From NCBI RefSeq assembly GCF_002941025.1, contig NZ_PTJS01000001.1, forward strand, positions 4,030,001-4,094,000: a DNA stretch of 64,000 bases. The letters run 5' to 3'. Below, one piece after another: positions 54,076-63,077 of this stretch. Source of the stretch: Streptomyces sp. QL37. Lineage in GTDB: Bacteria; Actinomycetota; Actinomycetes; Streptomycetales; Streptomycetaceae. The notes under the pieces are model-generated. The model was given only the letters and a program-made list of their open reading frames with translations, had not been told where the DNA came from and searched no databases. Position 1 is the first letter of the stretch. Each line of letters begins with the position of its first letter. The position numbers and the translations under genes are program-made.

Positions 54076-56163
54076 ATGCAACCTCTCAGTTTCGGCGACC
54101 CGATCCGGCTGGGGCCGTACCGCATCGCCGGTGTGCTCGGCGAGGGCGGCATGGGCAAGGTGTACGTGGGTCATGACAGTTCCGGCCGCCTCGCGGCCGT
54201 CAAGGTGCTCCGTCCCGAGCTCGCGCACGACCACAACCTCACCCAGCGGTTCCTGCGCGAGGCCCGGACCGCGCAGGCGGTGGCCTCCGGCGGCGTGGCA
54301 CGCGTCGTCGCGGCGCAGACCGAGGGCGGGCGCCCCTGGATCGCCACCGAGTACCTGTCCGGGCCGACGCTGGAGCAGGCGGTCACGGGCCACGGGCCGC
54401 TGGACGAAGCCGGTGTACGCGCGCTGGCCGCCGCCCTGGCGTCGACCCTGCAGGAGATCCACGCGGCGGGGCTGATCCACCGCGACCTCAAGCCGGCCAA
54501 CATCGTGCTCACTTCCTCGGGCCCCCGCGTCATCGACTTCGGCATCGCGCGCCCCGAGCACGGTCTGACCCTCACCACCACGGGCCAGGCGCCGGCGACC
54601 CCCGGATACGGGGCACCTGAGCAGATCCTGGGTCAGCGCGTCGGTCCGTCGGCCGACGTGTTCTCCCTCGGCGCGGTCCTCGTGTACGCGGCGAGCGGCA
54701 GGCAGGCGTACGAGGGTGCGCACGTCGCGGCGGTGCAGTACGAAGTGGTGCACGGCAGCCCCGCCCTGCACGCGGTGCCGGAAGCGCTCCGCCCCCTCAT
54801 CGCGCCGTGCCTGGCCAAGGATCCCGCGCACCGTCCCCCGCTGTCGTCGGTCATCCAGCTGTCCGCGCCCCCTCGCGGTGCGGACAGGCTGTGGAAGAAG
54901 GGTGTCCTCGGCACGCAGATCAAGGAGCACGAGACCCGGACGAGCCGGCTCAGCACCCTGGCCGGCACCGCTGTCGCGGAAGCCGGACCGTCCCGGCGGT
55001 TCTTCCTCACCTCGCTCGCCGCCGGCGGAGCGGTGCTTGCGCTGGGAGGCGGCGCGACGGCCTGGTGGCTGAACAGGGGGCCCGGTCTGCCCGAAGCCGC
55101 GGACGCTGCCCCGGCGAAGCCGCTGTCCGCGGGTGAGTACGAGCCGGGGACGCTGCCGAAGCCGCTGTGGGGGCCGCTGAAGGCGGCCGCTCCGAGCGCG
55201 TCCATGCTGCTGCCGGTGCGGGATGTGGTCATGATGGCCGGCTCGTCGGAAGGGCTTGCTGCGCACAGGGTGACCGACGGCCGGCTGAAGTGGACGCTTC
55301 CGGAGGTGTCGCCGTCCACGGGCTTCCTGCGGCTGACGGATGAGCAGTTCGTCGCAGCCGACGCCGATGGCAACGTCCGCTGCTACGACGCCTCCACCGG
55401 CGAGCCGCAGTGGAGTGTCCCGGCGAAGGCGGAGAAGCTGCTGGCCACCGCGTCCGAGGCGAAGCTCGTCTTCGTGCTGACGAAGGACGGGGAACTGGCC
55501 GCCGTCGACGCCCAGGCGCACGAGGTCCGCTGGACCGTGGGCGCCCCCGCCGAGGTCACCGTCGACCAGGCCGCCGTGGCCGTCGCCGGATCCGGCCGCC
55601 TGGTCGTCTGCACGGCGGACGGGTACTACTTCGCCCTCGATACCGCCGACGGCGACGAGGCCTGGAAGTTGGGCGGCCACGCCGGGACTGCGCTCACCCC
55701 CGCCGTCGAGGGACGGTTCGTCTATGTCGGCGGGAAGTCGCTCCTGGCACTCGACCTGGAGAGCGGCGACGAGGTCTGGTCGGCGTCCTCACACTCCCTG
55801 AGCCCCGAGCAGGACGGATGGGGCTCCCCCGTGATATCCGGAGGCTCCCTGGTCGCCATCGACGACGGCCGTCTCTACCGGGTCGACAGGACATCCGGTT
55901 CCGAGGACGGATTCATCGCGTGGCCGGACGGCACCCTCCCGTCCCGCACACCACCGGTCCTCCAGGGCAGCACTCTCTGGATCGTCGAGGGGGGAACCTC
56001 ATCGGGTGCGTCGGCCTTCGGGAACAGACCGGGCAGCCAGACGGACGGCGAGCTCATGTGGACCTACGGGCCCGAGTCGGAAGGCGACTGGCACATGGCC
56101 GCCGCGGGAAACCGGGTGTTCCTGCTGAACAAGGGCTCGGTCGTCGCCCTGCCGGTGTTCTGA
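54076..56163 (+). CDS. Ser/Thr protein kinase with Tat-like anchor and PQQ-type repeats (2)
   Basis: 695 residues from ATG 54076. Kinase domain with GEGGMGKVYVGHD, AAVKVLRPELA, HRDLKPANIVL and DFGIARPEHG. At residue 306 SRRFFLTSLAAGGAVLALGGG again places two arginines before the membrane helix. The C-terminal region holds repeats such as DASTGEPQWSVP, DTADGDEAWKLG and DLESGDEVWSA. It is the third of three linked kinase-fold genes, 39 bp after the second. Confidence 0.88.
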   Translation: MQPLSFGDPIRLGPYRIAGVLGEGGMGKVYVGHDSSGRLAAVKVLRPELAHDHNLTQRFLREARTAQAVASGGVARVVAAQTEGGRPWIATEYLSGPTLEQAVTGHGPLDEAGVRALAAALASTLQEIHAAGLIHRDLKPANIVLTSSGPRVIDFGIARPEHGLTLTTTGQAPATPGYGAPEQILGQRVGPSADVFSLGAVLVYAASGRQAYEGAHVAAVQYEVVHGSPALHAVPEALRPLIAPCLAKDPAHRPPLSSVIQLSAPPRGADRLWKKGVLGTQIKEHETRTSRLSTLAGTAVAEAGPSRRFFLTSLAAGGAVLALGGGATAWWLNRGPGLPEAADAAPAKPLSAGEYEPGTLPKPLWGPLKAAAPSASMLLPVRDVVMMAGSSEGLAAHRVTDGRLKWTLPEVSPSTGFLRLTDEQFVAADADGNVRCYDASTGEPQWSVPAKAEKLLATASEAKLVFVLTKDGELAAVDAQAHEVRWTVGAPAEVTVDQAAVAVAGSGRLVVCTADGYYFALDTADGDEAWKLGGHAGTALTPAVEGRFVYVGGKSLLALDLESGDEVWSASSHSLSPEQDGWGSPVISGGSLVAIDDGRLYRVDRTSGSEDGFIAWPDGTLPSRTPPVLQGSTLWIVEGGTSSGASAFGNRPGSQTDGELMWTYGPESEGDWHMAAAGNRVFLLNKGSVVALPVF

Positions 56164-56474
56164 CCGTAGGCCACGGCCCGGCCCCGCGCAGTCGTACGGC
56201 GGCCCCCGTCGGTCCGGCCTTCGCCGGGAACGCCCGCCGAGTTCACGGCCGCGTGCGCGTCGTACGAGACCTGCTCGCTCAGCGCCACGAGGAGCCGGCC
56301 CGTCACCGCCGTCTCGTTCGACGAGGGCGACGCGTACGGCGACGAACCGGTCCTCCGGGCCAACTGGGCACCGGAGCCCGGCCGTACCTCGCCGGGTGGG
56401 CCGCCGCGGCCGCTTCCGCCCCGGACCGGGTGTTCGCCCCCCGGACGGGACGGTGGTCGCGCAGAGTGGTCCGT
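56164..56474. other. Intergenic region with possible coding remnant
   Basis: 311 bp. One frame around 56237-56400 reads EFTAACASYETCSLSATRSR then DEGDAYGDEPVLRANWAPEPG. This looks protein-like but has no start or known family; it may be a gene remnant. Confidence 0.3.
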
Positions 56475-57221
56475 ATGACGACTCCCGCGGAGCTGCTCCG
56501 CTCCTTCGCCCGGACCCGCGCCTCGCTCGACGGGGAGGAGGTCACGTACTGGTGGTCCGGAGACGTGTACTCCTGGGCTCCTGACGAGCCCTACCAGCGC
56601 GTCTTCGGCTTCGAAGGGCTCAACGTCTCCCGCCTGGTCCAGGACGCCGAGGACGGGCCGGAGGCGTACCGACTGCTCACCCGTGAGGCCGCCTTCTACC
56701 TGGATCCCGCCACTCGCGAGATCCTGGAGACCTGGCAGGGCCTGCCGGTGGTGCACGTCTGGAACGACCCGGCGAACCAGAAGTGGCGCCCCTTCCCGAT
56801 CCCGACGACCGAACTCGGCGGGCAGGTCTGCTTCAGCCTGGAGATCCCGCTCGCCTACCCCTCGCCACTGCCGGTCGACCGCTACCCCGTCCACTCGGCC
56901 GGCGACACGTACAAGGCCCTGGAGCTCTTCCAGTTCTTCGCCGACCGTGCCGACCTGGCCGGCCCGGGGGCCGGCGTCCCGGCCACCATGTCGTGGAGCC
57001 GGATGTCCCCGTGGCTCCCGTGGATGGCCCGCGGGCAACGGCCCGGCGGCCTCACCTTCCACTGCCGGGGCCGCAAACTCGGTTCGTACGCCGAGGTCCC
57101 CGGCCGGACCCGCTCCTACATCGCCGGTCACCACCCGGAGTTCGCCCACGCACCGGAGGAGTGGAGCGAGCCGAACGAGACCAGCTGGACGTACTTCCGC
57201 AAGCTCCATCCCCCGGAGTAG
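56475..57221 (+). CDS. DUF1838 family protein
   Basis: 248 residues from ATG 56475. LDGEEVTYWWSGDVYSWAPDEPYQRVFGFEGLNVSR, then VVHVWNDPANQKWRPFPIP and SWSRMSPWLPWMARGQRPGGLTFHCRG are diagnostic of DUF1838, a family of unknown function found in several bacterial groups. No membrane segment. Convergent with a peroxiredoxin remnant. Confidence 0.85.
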   Translation: MTTPAELLRSFARTRASLDGEEVTYWWSGDVYSWAPDEPYQRVFGFEGLNVSRLVQDAEDGPEAYRLLTREAAFYLDPATREILETWQGLPVVHVWNDPANQKWRPFPIPTTELGGQVCFSLEIPLAYPSPLPVDRYPVHSAGDTYKALELFQFFADRADLAGPGAGVPATMSWSRMSPWLPWMARGQRPGGLTFHCRGRKLGSYAEVPGRTRSYIAGHHPEFAHAPEEWSEPNETSWTYFRKLHPPE

Positions 57222-57223
57222 AC

Positions 57224-57506
57224 GCCGGGCGTCGCGGGCGGTCCGGGCCGACGGTCAGGATGAGGCGCTTGATACGGAGGTCCTGGCCCGTCCGGAAGGT
57301 CGGCTGCCGCAGGGCGCCGTGATCCGGAGCCGGGCGTCGGACAGCAGGAGGAACGGCAGTTCCTCGGCCCGCGCGACGTCCGCCCGCGCCTGGGCGGGTC
57401 GGGTGCTGACACCGCGGACCACGATTCCGGCCGCCTCGAAGCGGGGCCTGGCCTGCCGGAACAGCCGGTCCTCCAGGGTGTCGTCGGCCGCGCGGCGTGG
57501 GTTCAT
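57224..57506 (-). pseudogene. Peroxiredoxin remnant, truncated and frameshifted
   Basis: ATG 57506. Frame one gives FRQARPRFEAAGIVVRGVST and AEELPFLLLSDARLRITAP, the middle of an AhpC/TSA-type redoxin. A one-base shift then gives ALRQPTFRTGQDLRIKRLIL, its C-terminus. The N-terminal part with the peroxidatic Cys is missing. Not functional as a peroxidase. Confidence 0.65.
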
Positions 57507-57548
57507 GGCTGCACTTCGGAGGGGCCGAGGGCGGACGGTCGGCACATA

Positions 57549-58541
57549 CTAGGCAGGTTCCCTTTCGGAACCACCACCTGCGGCCCTGGCGTAGCGAGCG
57601 GCGAGTCCGGCGAACGCACGGATGAGCTGCGGTGGGCCGACGACGTGGACGTCGGTGTCGAAGTGGCCGATGGTGGTGGCGAGACCGGTCCACGACCAGG
57701 AGCCGAGGGTGAGGCGGCAGCGGTCGGGGCCGAGTTCCTCCACGATCCCGTCCCGCGCGAAGGGCGCCACGGCCTGCGCGGGGAGGCCGAGGACGACTTC
57801 GCCGCGGCAGGGCCAGTCGGTGGTGGAGCCGTCGGTCCCACGGAACCGGCCGGTGACGAACGTGGCTACGTCGTGCCCGGGGAGTTCGCGCGGGGTGAAG
57901 CGCGGGCCGGTGGGGGTGCGGGGGCGCATGCGGTCGACGCGGAAGGTGCGCCAGTCGTCACGGTCGAGATCCCACGCGATCAGGTACCAGTGGCCGCGCC
58001 AGGTGACGAGGTGGTGCGGCTCGGTCCGGCGGGACCCGCCAGGGGTGTCGTTCCCGTAGTCGAAGCGCAGCTCCTCGCGGGCGTGGATGACGCGGCCCAG
58101 CTCCACGAGGAGCTCCGGGCCGGCCGGGGAGACGCCCTCGGCGCCGGGCGGCTGGACGGCGGTGACCCGCAGCATGTCGATGCGCCGGCGCAGGCGGGGC
58201 GGCATGACCTGGCGGACGGTGGCCAGGGCCCGTGCGGCATCCTCGCCGATCGTGCCGTCGGTGGCCGCGGACTGCAGGGCGAGCGCCAGGGCGACGGCCT
58301 GGCCGTCGTCGAACAGCAGTGGGGGAAGCTGCGAGCCGGCGTCCAGACGGTATCCGCCGGCGGGCCCCTTGAAGGCGCGGACGGGGTAGCCCAGTTCCCG
58401 TAGGCGGCCAATGTCGCGGCGCACCGTACGCGGGGTGATGTCGAGCCGCTGGGCGAGGTCGTCACCGGACCAGTCGCGGTGCGTCTGGAGCAGTGAGAGC
58501 AGCGCGAGCAACCGGGAGGACGTCTTCTGCACGGCCACCAT
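57549..58541 (-). CDS. WYL-domain HTH transcriptional regulator
   Basis: 330 residues from ATG 58541 (an ATG seven codons upstream is possible). HTH_11 head: RLLALLSLLQTHRDWSGDDLAQRLDITPRTVRRDIGRLRELGYPV. The WYL domain follows, with WRGHWYLIAWDLDRDDWRTFRVDRM, and then the WCX C-terminus. WYL regulators sense nucleic acids or small ligands. Divergent from the PhnB-like gene, which is its likely target. Confidence 0.9.
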   Translation of the reverse strand: MVAVQKTSSRLLALLSLLQTHRDWSGDDLAQRLDITPRTVRRDIGRLRELGYPVRAFKGPAGGYRLDAGSQLPPLLFDDGQAVALALALQSAATDGTIGEDAARALATVRQVMPPRLRRRIDMLRVTAVQPPGAEGVSPAGPELLVELGRVIHAREELRFDYGNDTPGGSRRTEPHHLVTWRGHWYLIAWDLDRDDWRTFRVDRMRPRTPTGPRFTPRELPGHDVATFVTGRFRGTDGSTTDWPCRGEVVLGLPAQAVAPFARDGIVEELGPDRCRLTLGSWSWTGLATTIGHFDTDVHVVGPPQLIRAFAGLAARYARAAGGGSEREPA

Positions 58542-58624
58542 TCTGCCCGCATTACAGGACACACCCTGTCCGCTACCCGTGGAAGGGTTGGTATCAAGAT
58601 CAGCCGCGGCGACAGGAGAAGGCC

Positions 58625-59047
58625 ATGTCGGTCATCACCACCACTCATCTCAACTTCCGGGGCGACGCGCGGGCGGCACTGGACCATTACCGGTCCGTCT
58701 TCGGCGGGCGCGTCACCGCCATCACGTACGAGGACATGGGCAACGCGCGGAACGAGAACGAGGCGGACTGGTTGGTGTGGGGCGAGGTGTCGGGCGACAA
58801 CGGCTTCCACGTCATGGCCTACGACGTACCGTCCGAACTGCCCTGGAGCCAGGGCAGCAGCCCGTTCTTCGTCTCCGTGCGCGGTGACGACACGGACGAG
58901 ATCAGCGCACTCTGGCAGAAGCTGACGGAGGGCTCGACGGTGGAGCAGCCCCTGGAACCGTCGCCGTGGGCACCGTTGTACGGCATGCTCACCGACCGCT
59001 TCGGCGTGACCTGGGTCCTGGACATCGCGGCCCCGTACAACGGCTGA
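58625..59047 (+). CDS. VOC/PhnB-like protein
   Basis: 140 residues from ATG 58625. THLNFRGDARAALDHYRSVFGGRV, then ISALWQKLTEGSTVEQPLEPSPWAPLYGMLTDRFGVTWVLDI match the PhnB/3-dmu-9-3-mt subgroup of VOC proteins. Substrate unknown. Divergent from the WYL regulator, 83 bp between starts. Confidence 0.88.
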   Translation: MSVITTTHLNFRGDARAALDHYRSVFGGRVTAITYEDMGNARNENEADWLVWGEVSGDNGFHVMAYDVPSELPWSQGSSPFFVSVRGDDTDEISALWQKLTEGSTVEQPLEPSPWAPLYGMLTDRFGVTWVLDIAAPYNG

Positions 59048-59137
59048 TCCACACTGGGGCGACACACGAGACGTCCCCGGGCCGCACGCGCGCGGCGGCC
59101 CGGGGCCACAGCGAACCGGAAGAAGGGACGGGGCACC

Positions 59138-59263
59138 GTGCGGATGCGACAGCTCGGGCGTACCGGCATCGAGGTCAGCGCCTACTGCCTGGGCACCATG
59201 GTGTCCGGCAGGAACGGCGACCAGGACCACGACGAGTGCGCCCGCATGGTGCCCAGGCAGTAG
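59138..59263 (+). pseudogene. Aldo/keto reductase stub
   Basis: GTG 59138, 41 codons: QLGRTGIEVSAYCLGTMV, then GRNGDQDHDECARMV and a stop. This is the N-terminus of an aldo/keto reductase. The reading ends because the sequence turns into a reverse copy of its own earlier 28 bases. Nothing downstream continues the enzyme. Confidence 0.7.
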
Positions 59264-59272
59264 GCGCTGACC
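59173..59272. repeat. 28-bp perfect inverted repeat inside the reductase stub
   Basis: 59173-59200 is the exact reverse complement of 59245-59272, with a 44-base spacer. The first arm is authentic aldo/keto reductase coding sequence; the second ends it. Such a snap-back structure suggests template switching during replication; it can also fold as a long hairpin. Confidence 0.9.
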
Positions 59273-59324
59273 CGGCCGGACCTGCGCCGCCGCCCGGCCG
59301 ATGAACGCGCCGGGGCCTGAGCTC

Positions 59325-60416
59325 ATGACCGTCCTCAACGCACGCGCCCTCAACCGCGCCACCCTCGCCCGCCAGTACCTGCTGGAGCGCACCACCGCAC
59401 CCGTCCGGGAGGCGGTCTCGCACCTGTCCGGCCTCCAGGCCCAGGAGCCGCAGGAGCCCTTCACCGGCCTGTGGTCGAGGCTGCGCGACTTCACACCCGG
59501 CCGGCTCGACCGGGCGCTGACGGAGCGGCTCGTCGTCCGCACACACCTGATGCGCCGCACCGTCCACCTGGTCACCGGCGACGACGCACTCGCCTGGCGG
59601 TCCCGCCACGACGCCATGCTGCTCCAGCGGGTGATGGGCACCTACCGGCGTGAACTCGCCGGCATCGACCCCGGCGAGGTTGCCGCAGCCGGACGGGCGG
59701 TCATGGCCGACGGCCGGCCCCGCACCATGGCCGAGCTCGTCCAGGCGCTCCAGGACCGCTGGCCCGGTCCGCCACGCCGCGCTCTGGGCGAGCTCCTCGT
59801 CGCCGCTCTCGTCCCGATGGCGCAGCTTCCCCCGCGTGGTCTGTGGCAGACGACGGCCGGGGTGCGGAACCTGCCCCTCGCCACCTGGCTCGGACGGGAC
59901 CTCGCCCCGCTGCCCGACGACGCCGACGACCCGGTCGGACAGCAACTGGTACGCCGCTACCTCGCCGCCTACGGGCCCGCCGCCACGGCGGACATCCGTT
60001 CCTGGAGCGGTCTGGCCGGTCTTCCCGCGGCGGTCAGGGCCCTCCGGGAGGAGCTGGTCACCTTCCGCGACGAACGCGGCCGGATGCTCCTCGACCTGCC
60101 CGACGCGCCGCGCCCGGCGCCGGACACACCCGCCCCCGTCCGGTTCCTCCCGGCCTTCGACAACGCGATCCTCGGCTACAGCGACCGCAGCCGGATCATC
60201 GACGACGCCGACCTCGGCCTGTCCGTCGCGGGCGAGCGCGCCGTGCTCGTCGACGGCCGCGTCGCCGCCACCTGGACCGTCCACGGCCGGCGTCTGTGCG
60301 TCACGCCCTTGCGGCCCCTCTCGCCCCGGGAGCGGGAAGCCGTCGAGGAGGAGGGGCTCGGGCTGGCGGCCTTCCTGGACCGGGGCATCGACCGCGTCGC
60401 GATCACACCCCGCTGA
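59325..60416 (+). CDS. Winged-helix DNA-binding protein, AlkZ/YcaQ-like
   Basis: 363 residues from ATG 59325 (59301 also possible). HTH_42/AlkZ family: LARQYLLERTT, SHLSGLQAQEPQEP carrying a QAQ triplet at the position of the QxQ/QxD catalytic motif of AlkZ glycosylases, RTHLMRRTVHLVTGDD, then RFLPAFDNAILGYSDRSRII. AlkZ relatives remove alkylated or cross-linked bases, often in antibiotic producers. Activity here is inferred from family and motif. Confidence 0.8.
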   Translation: MTVLNARALNRATLARQYLLERTTAPVREAVSHLSGLQAQEPQEPFTGLWSRLRDFTPGRLDRALTERLVVRTHLMRRTVHLVTGDDALAWRSRHDAMLLQRVMGTYRRELAGIDPGEVAAAGRAVMADGRPRTMAELVQALQDRWPGPPRRALGELLVAALVPMAQLPPRGLWQTTAGVRNLPLATWLGRDLAPLPDDADDPVGQQLVRRYLAAYGPAATADIRSWSGLAGLPAAVRALREELVTFRDERGRMLLDLPDAPRPAPDTPAPVRFLPAFDNAILGYSDRSRIIDDADLGLSVAGERAVLVDGRVAATWTVHGRRLCVTPLRPLSPREREAVEEEGLGLAAFLDRGIDRVAITPR

Positions 60417-60460
60417 GCCGTCGTCCGGCGGCGGGGCCCGCTCCGGGGGCGACGCCGAGC

Positions 60461-60496
60461 GGGGGCGCGTACGGGGAGACCCCCGTACGCGCCCCC
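60461..60496. terminator. Bidirectional terminator, 16-bp perfect stem
   Basis: GGGGGCGCGTACGGGG and its exact complement with a 4-base loop, between the convergent AlkZ-like and protease genes. Confidence 0.9.
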
Positions 60497-60508
60497 GCCG
60501 TCAGGCCG

Positions 60509-61720
60509 TTACGGGACGAGCTTGAGGAGCTTGTTCGGGGAACCGGTTCCGACGCCCGTGAGGACGTTGGACGTCGCGCCGTTCACGAGTGCCGAGGCCA
60601 CGGTCGCCGGAGCGGCGCCGGGGTGGCTCGTCAGGTAGACCGCGGCGGCACCGGAGACGTGGGGCGCCGCGAAGGAGGTTCCGTTGCCGGTGTAGGTGGC
60701 GGTGTCCGAGGTGTTCCAGCCTGCCGTGATGGCGGAGCCGGGCGCGAAGATGTCCACCACGGGACCGTAGTTCGAGTACGTGGCCCTGGCGTCGGTCCTG
60801 GTCGTGGCACCGACCGTGATCGCGGTGGTCACCCGGGCCGGTGAGTAGTTGGAGGCAAGTGCTCCGGAATTGCCGGCCGCGATGGAGTACGTGACTCCGG
60901 ACGTGATCGACCGGCGCACCGCGTTGTCCAGCGTGGTGCTGGCCCCGCCGCCGAGCGAGACGTTGGCGACCGAGTCGGCGACGTGGTTGGCGGTGATCCA
61001 GTCGACCCCGGCGATGACCCCGGCGGTGGTCCCCGAGCCGTCGTTGCCGAGCACCCGCACCGCGACGATCTTCGCCTTCTTCGCCACGCCGTACGTGGTT
61101 CCGGCGACGGTCGTGGCGACGTGGGTGCCGTGGCCCGCTCCGTCCTGGGCGGTGCTGTCGTTGTCGACGAAGTCGTAGCCGTACGAGGCCCGGCCGCTGA
61201 TCTCCTGGTGGGTGATGCGCACGCCGGTGTCGAGGACGTACACGGTCGCGCCGCTGCCGCCCGTGTCCGGGTAGGTGTACGTGCCGCTCAGCGGGAGGTT
61301 GGTCTGGTCGATCCGGTCGAGTCCCCAGGGGGCGTTGCTCTGGGTGGCGGTCGAGTGGACCTTCTGGTCCTGCTCGACCGAGGCGACCGCCGGGTCGGCG
61401 GCGAGCCGCCTGGCCTCGGTGCTGCTGAGGGTGGCGGCGTAGCCGTTCAACGCCGACGTGTAGGTGCGCTCGACCGTGCCGCCGTGGTCGGCTATCAGCT
61501 GCTTGCCCTGCTGCGCCGACGCCTTGAACCCGGCCGTCTGCTTGAGCGTGACGATGTAGCTCCCGGGCACCGCCCCGGCTGCCCCGGCGTGCAGGACTCT
61601 GCCCTCGGGCTGAGCGGCCTGGGCGGGTAAGGCCGCACCGGCGCCGACTGCGAGCGCCAGAGTCGTCGCGGTCGCGATCGCCCCGGCGATCCGCCTCCTG
61701 GTGTTACGCACTGCTGCCAT
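60509..61720 (-). CDS. S8 family serine protease (subtilisin/proteinase K type)
   Basis: 403 residues. Signal peptide 1-35 (IATATTLALAVGAGAALPAQA). Inhibitor_I9 propeptide about 50-120 (GSYIVTLKQTAGF; YAATLSSTEARRL). Catalytic triad: Asp in YVLDTGVR, His in GHGTHVATT and Ser in GNGTSFAAPHVSG, with the oxyanion Asn in IAAGNSG. A secreted extracellular protease of the proteinase K branch. Confidence 0.95.
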   Translation of the reverse strand: MAAVRNTRRRIAGAIATATTLALAVGAGAALPAQAAQPEGRVLHAGAAGAVPGSYIVTLKQTAGFKASAQQGKQLIADHGGTVERTYTSALNGYAATLSSTEARRLAADPAVASVEQDQKVHSTATQSNAPWGLDRIDQTNLPLSGTYTYPDTGGSGATVYVLDTGVRITHQEISGRASYGYDFVDNDSTAQDGAGHGTHVATTVAGTTYGVAKKAKIVAVRVLGNDGSGTTAGVIAGVDWITANHVADSVANVSLGGGASTTLDNAVRRSITSGVTYSIAAGNSGALASNYSPARVTTAITVGATTRTDARATYSNYGPVVDIFAPGSAITAGWNTSDTATYTGNGTSFAAPHVSGAAAVYLTSHPGAAPATVASALVNGATSNVLTGVGTGSPNKLLKLVP

Positions 61721-61770
61721 CGAGAGGTCCTCCTCGAACGGTGGCGCGCCAGGGGTTCGACGCGCCGACG

Positions 61771-61799
61771 GTGTGGCGTACGGGGTTCGTACGCCACAC
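61771..61799 (-). terminator. Hairpin between SMP-30 and protease genes
   Basis: GTGTGGCGTACG (61771-61782) and CGTACGCCACAC (61788-61799) with a 5-base loop. It can end the SMP-30 transcript or act in the protease leader. Confidence 0.65.
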
Positions 61800-61943
61800 C
61801 CGACGATGTCGCGGCGCGTTCGGGCGGAGCAAGGAATTCCAGGCAGCTGTCATGGCCGCGCCACACTGGTGACGGCCCGTCAATCCTTCGTCAACACAGC
61901 GCAACACGGGCTTCGCACAAGGTGCACGCCCCCCGCGCCGGCT

Positions 61944-62900
61944 TCACCGGGCCGCGTCCAGCCAGGGCCGGCGGCCGGGGCCCGTCGGGTGGGTCCCCGT
62001 GACTCCCATGACGACCGAGTAGAGGCTGGTCTCCGCGGTGATGAAGAGCCGGTTGCGCTTGGCGCCGCCCCAGGAGATGTTGGCCACCGCCTCCGGGACG
62101 ACGAGCCGGCCGATCAGAGTGCCGTCCGGGTCGTAGCAGTGCACCCCGTCGTCCATGGCCGCCACCCAGAGCCGGCCGCCGTCGTCGAAGCGGAGGTTGT
62201 CGAAGCGGGCCGCGCCCCGGGCCCCGGCCTCGGCGAAGACCTCACCGTCCGACAGCGTGCCGTCGTCCCGTACGTCGAAGACCCGGACGAAACCCGCGCG
62301 GGTGTCGGAGACGAACAGCCGCTCCTCGTCCGCCGAGAAGACGAGCCCGTTCGGTGCGCCGAAGCAGTCGGCGACCAGGCGCACTTCACCGGTGGACGGA
62401 TCGACGCGGTAGACGTTGTTGGAGCCGATCTCGCTCTCCGCCCGATAGCCCTCGTAGTCGCTGGTGATGCCGAAGTCCGGGTCGGAGAACCAGATCGAGC
62501 CGTCGGACTTCACGGCGGCGTCGTTGGGACTGTTCAGACGCCTGCCCTGCCAGCGGTCCGCGAGCACCGTCACCGTGCCGTCGTGCTCGGTCCGCGTCAC
62601 CCGCCGGTTGCCCTGCTCGCAGGTGACGAGCCGCCCCTGGCGGTCGAGGGTGTTGCCGTTGGGGTACCCCGCGTCACGGCGGAAGACGCTCACGGCGCCC
62701 GTCTCCTCCTCCCAGCGCAGCAGCCGGTCGTTCGGGATGTCGCTCCAGACCAGGTGGCGCCAGGCGGGCACGTACACGGGGCCCTCGGCCCAGCGGCAGC
62801 CGGTGTGGAGGACCTCGAGACCGTCGTCGCCGTTCATGCACCGCCCCGCGCGGAACCGGTCGTCGAAGCTCTCGTACAGCCCGGGGTGCTCGCTGGTCAT
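61944..62900 (-). CDS. SMP-30/gluconolactonase/LRE family protein
   Basis: 318 residues from ATG 62900, chosen over ATG 62909 because GAAGGG is correctly spaced only for the former. A six-bladed propeller: HTGCRWAEGPVYVP, WSDIPNDRLLRWEEE, YPNGNTLDRQGRLVTCEQGNRR, NSPNDAAVKSDGSIWFSDPDFG and DCFGAPNGLVFSADEERLFVSDT. The NSPND segment carries metal-binding Asn and Asp. It probably hydrolyses a lactone; substrate open. Confidence 0.88.
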   Translation of the reverse strand: MTSEHPGLYESFDDRFRAGRCMNGDDGLEVLHTGCRWAEGPVYVPAWRHLVWSDIPNDRLLRWEEETGAVSVFRRDAGYPNGNTLDRQGRLVTCEQGNRRVTRTEHDGTVTVLADRWQGRRLNSPNDAAVKSDGSIWFSDPDFGITSDYEGYRAESEIGSNNVYRVDPSTGEVRLVADCFGAPNGLVFSADEERLFVSDTRAGFVRVFDVRDDGTLSDGEVFAEAGARGAARFDNLRFDDGGRLWVAAMDDGVHCYDPDGTLIGRLVVPEAVANISWGGAKRNRLFITAETSLYSVVMGVTGTHPTGPGRRPWLDAAR

Positions 62901-63077
62901 GGAATCCATCCCTTCGGCAGGAGCCGGACGCTTCGGCTCTGTCGAAGACTGCTGGACTCCCGGGCGGAAGATCAAGAGGAGACCTTCGCCACATCGGGCC
63001 CGGTCGGGGGATGCGGGAGCGACGGTGGCATGTTGGCGAGAGATGGACCTGCCCCCACCCTCCGAACAGGACACGCA

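Noticed and set aside
56237..56400. Protein-like frame (SFDEGDAYGDEPVLRANW)
   Set aside because: No start codon or family recognised and too short; listed only as a possible remnant.
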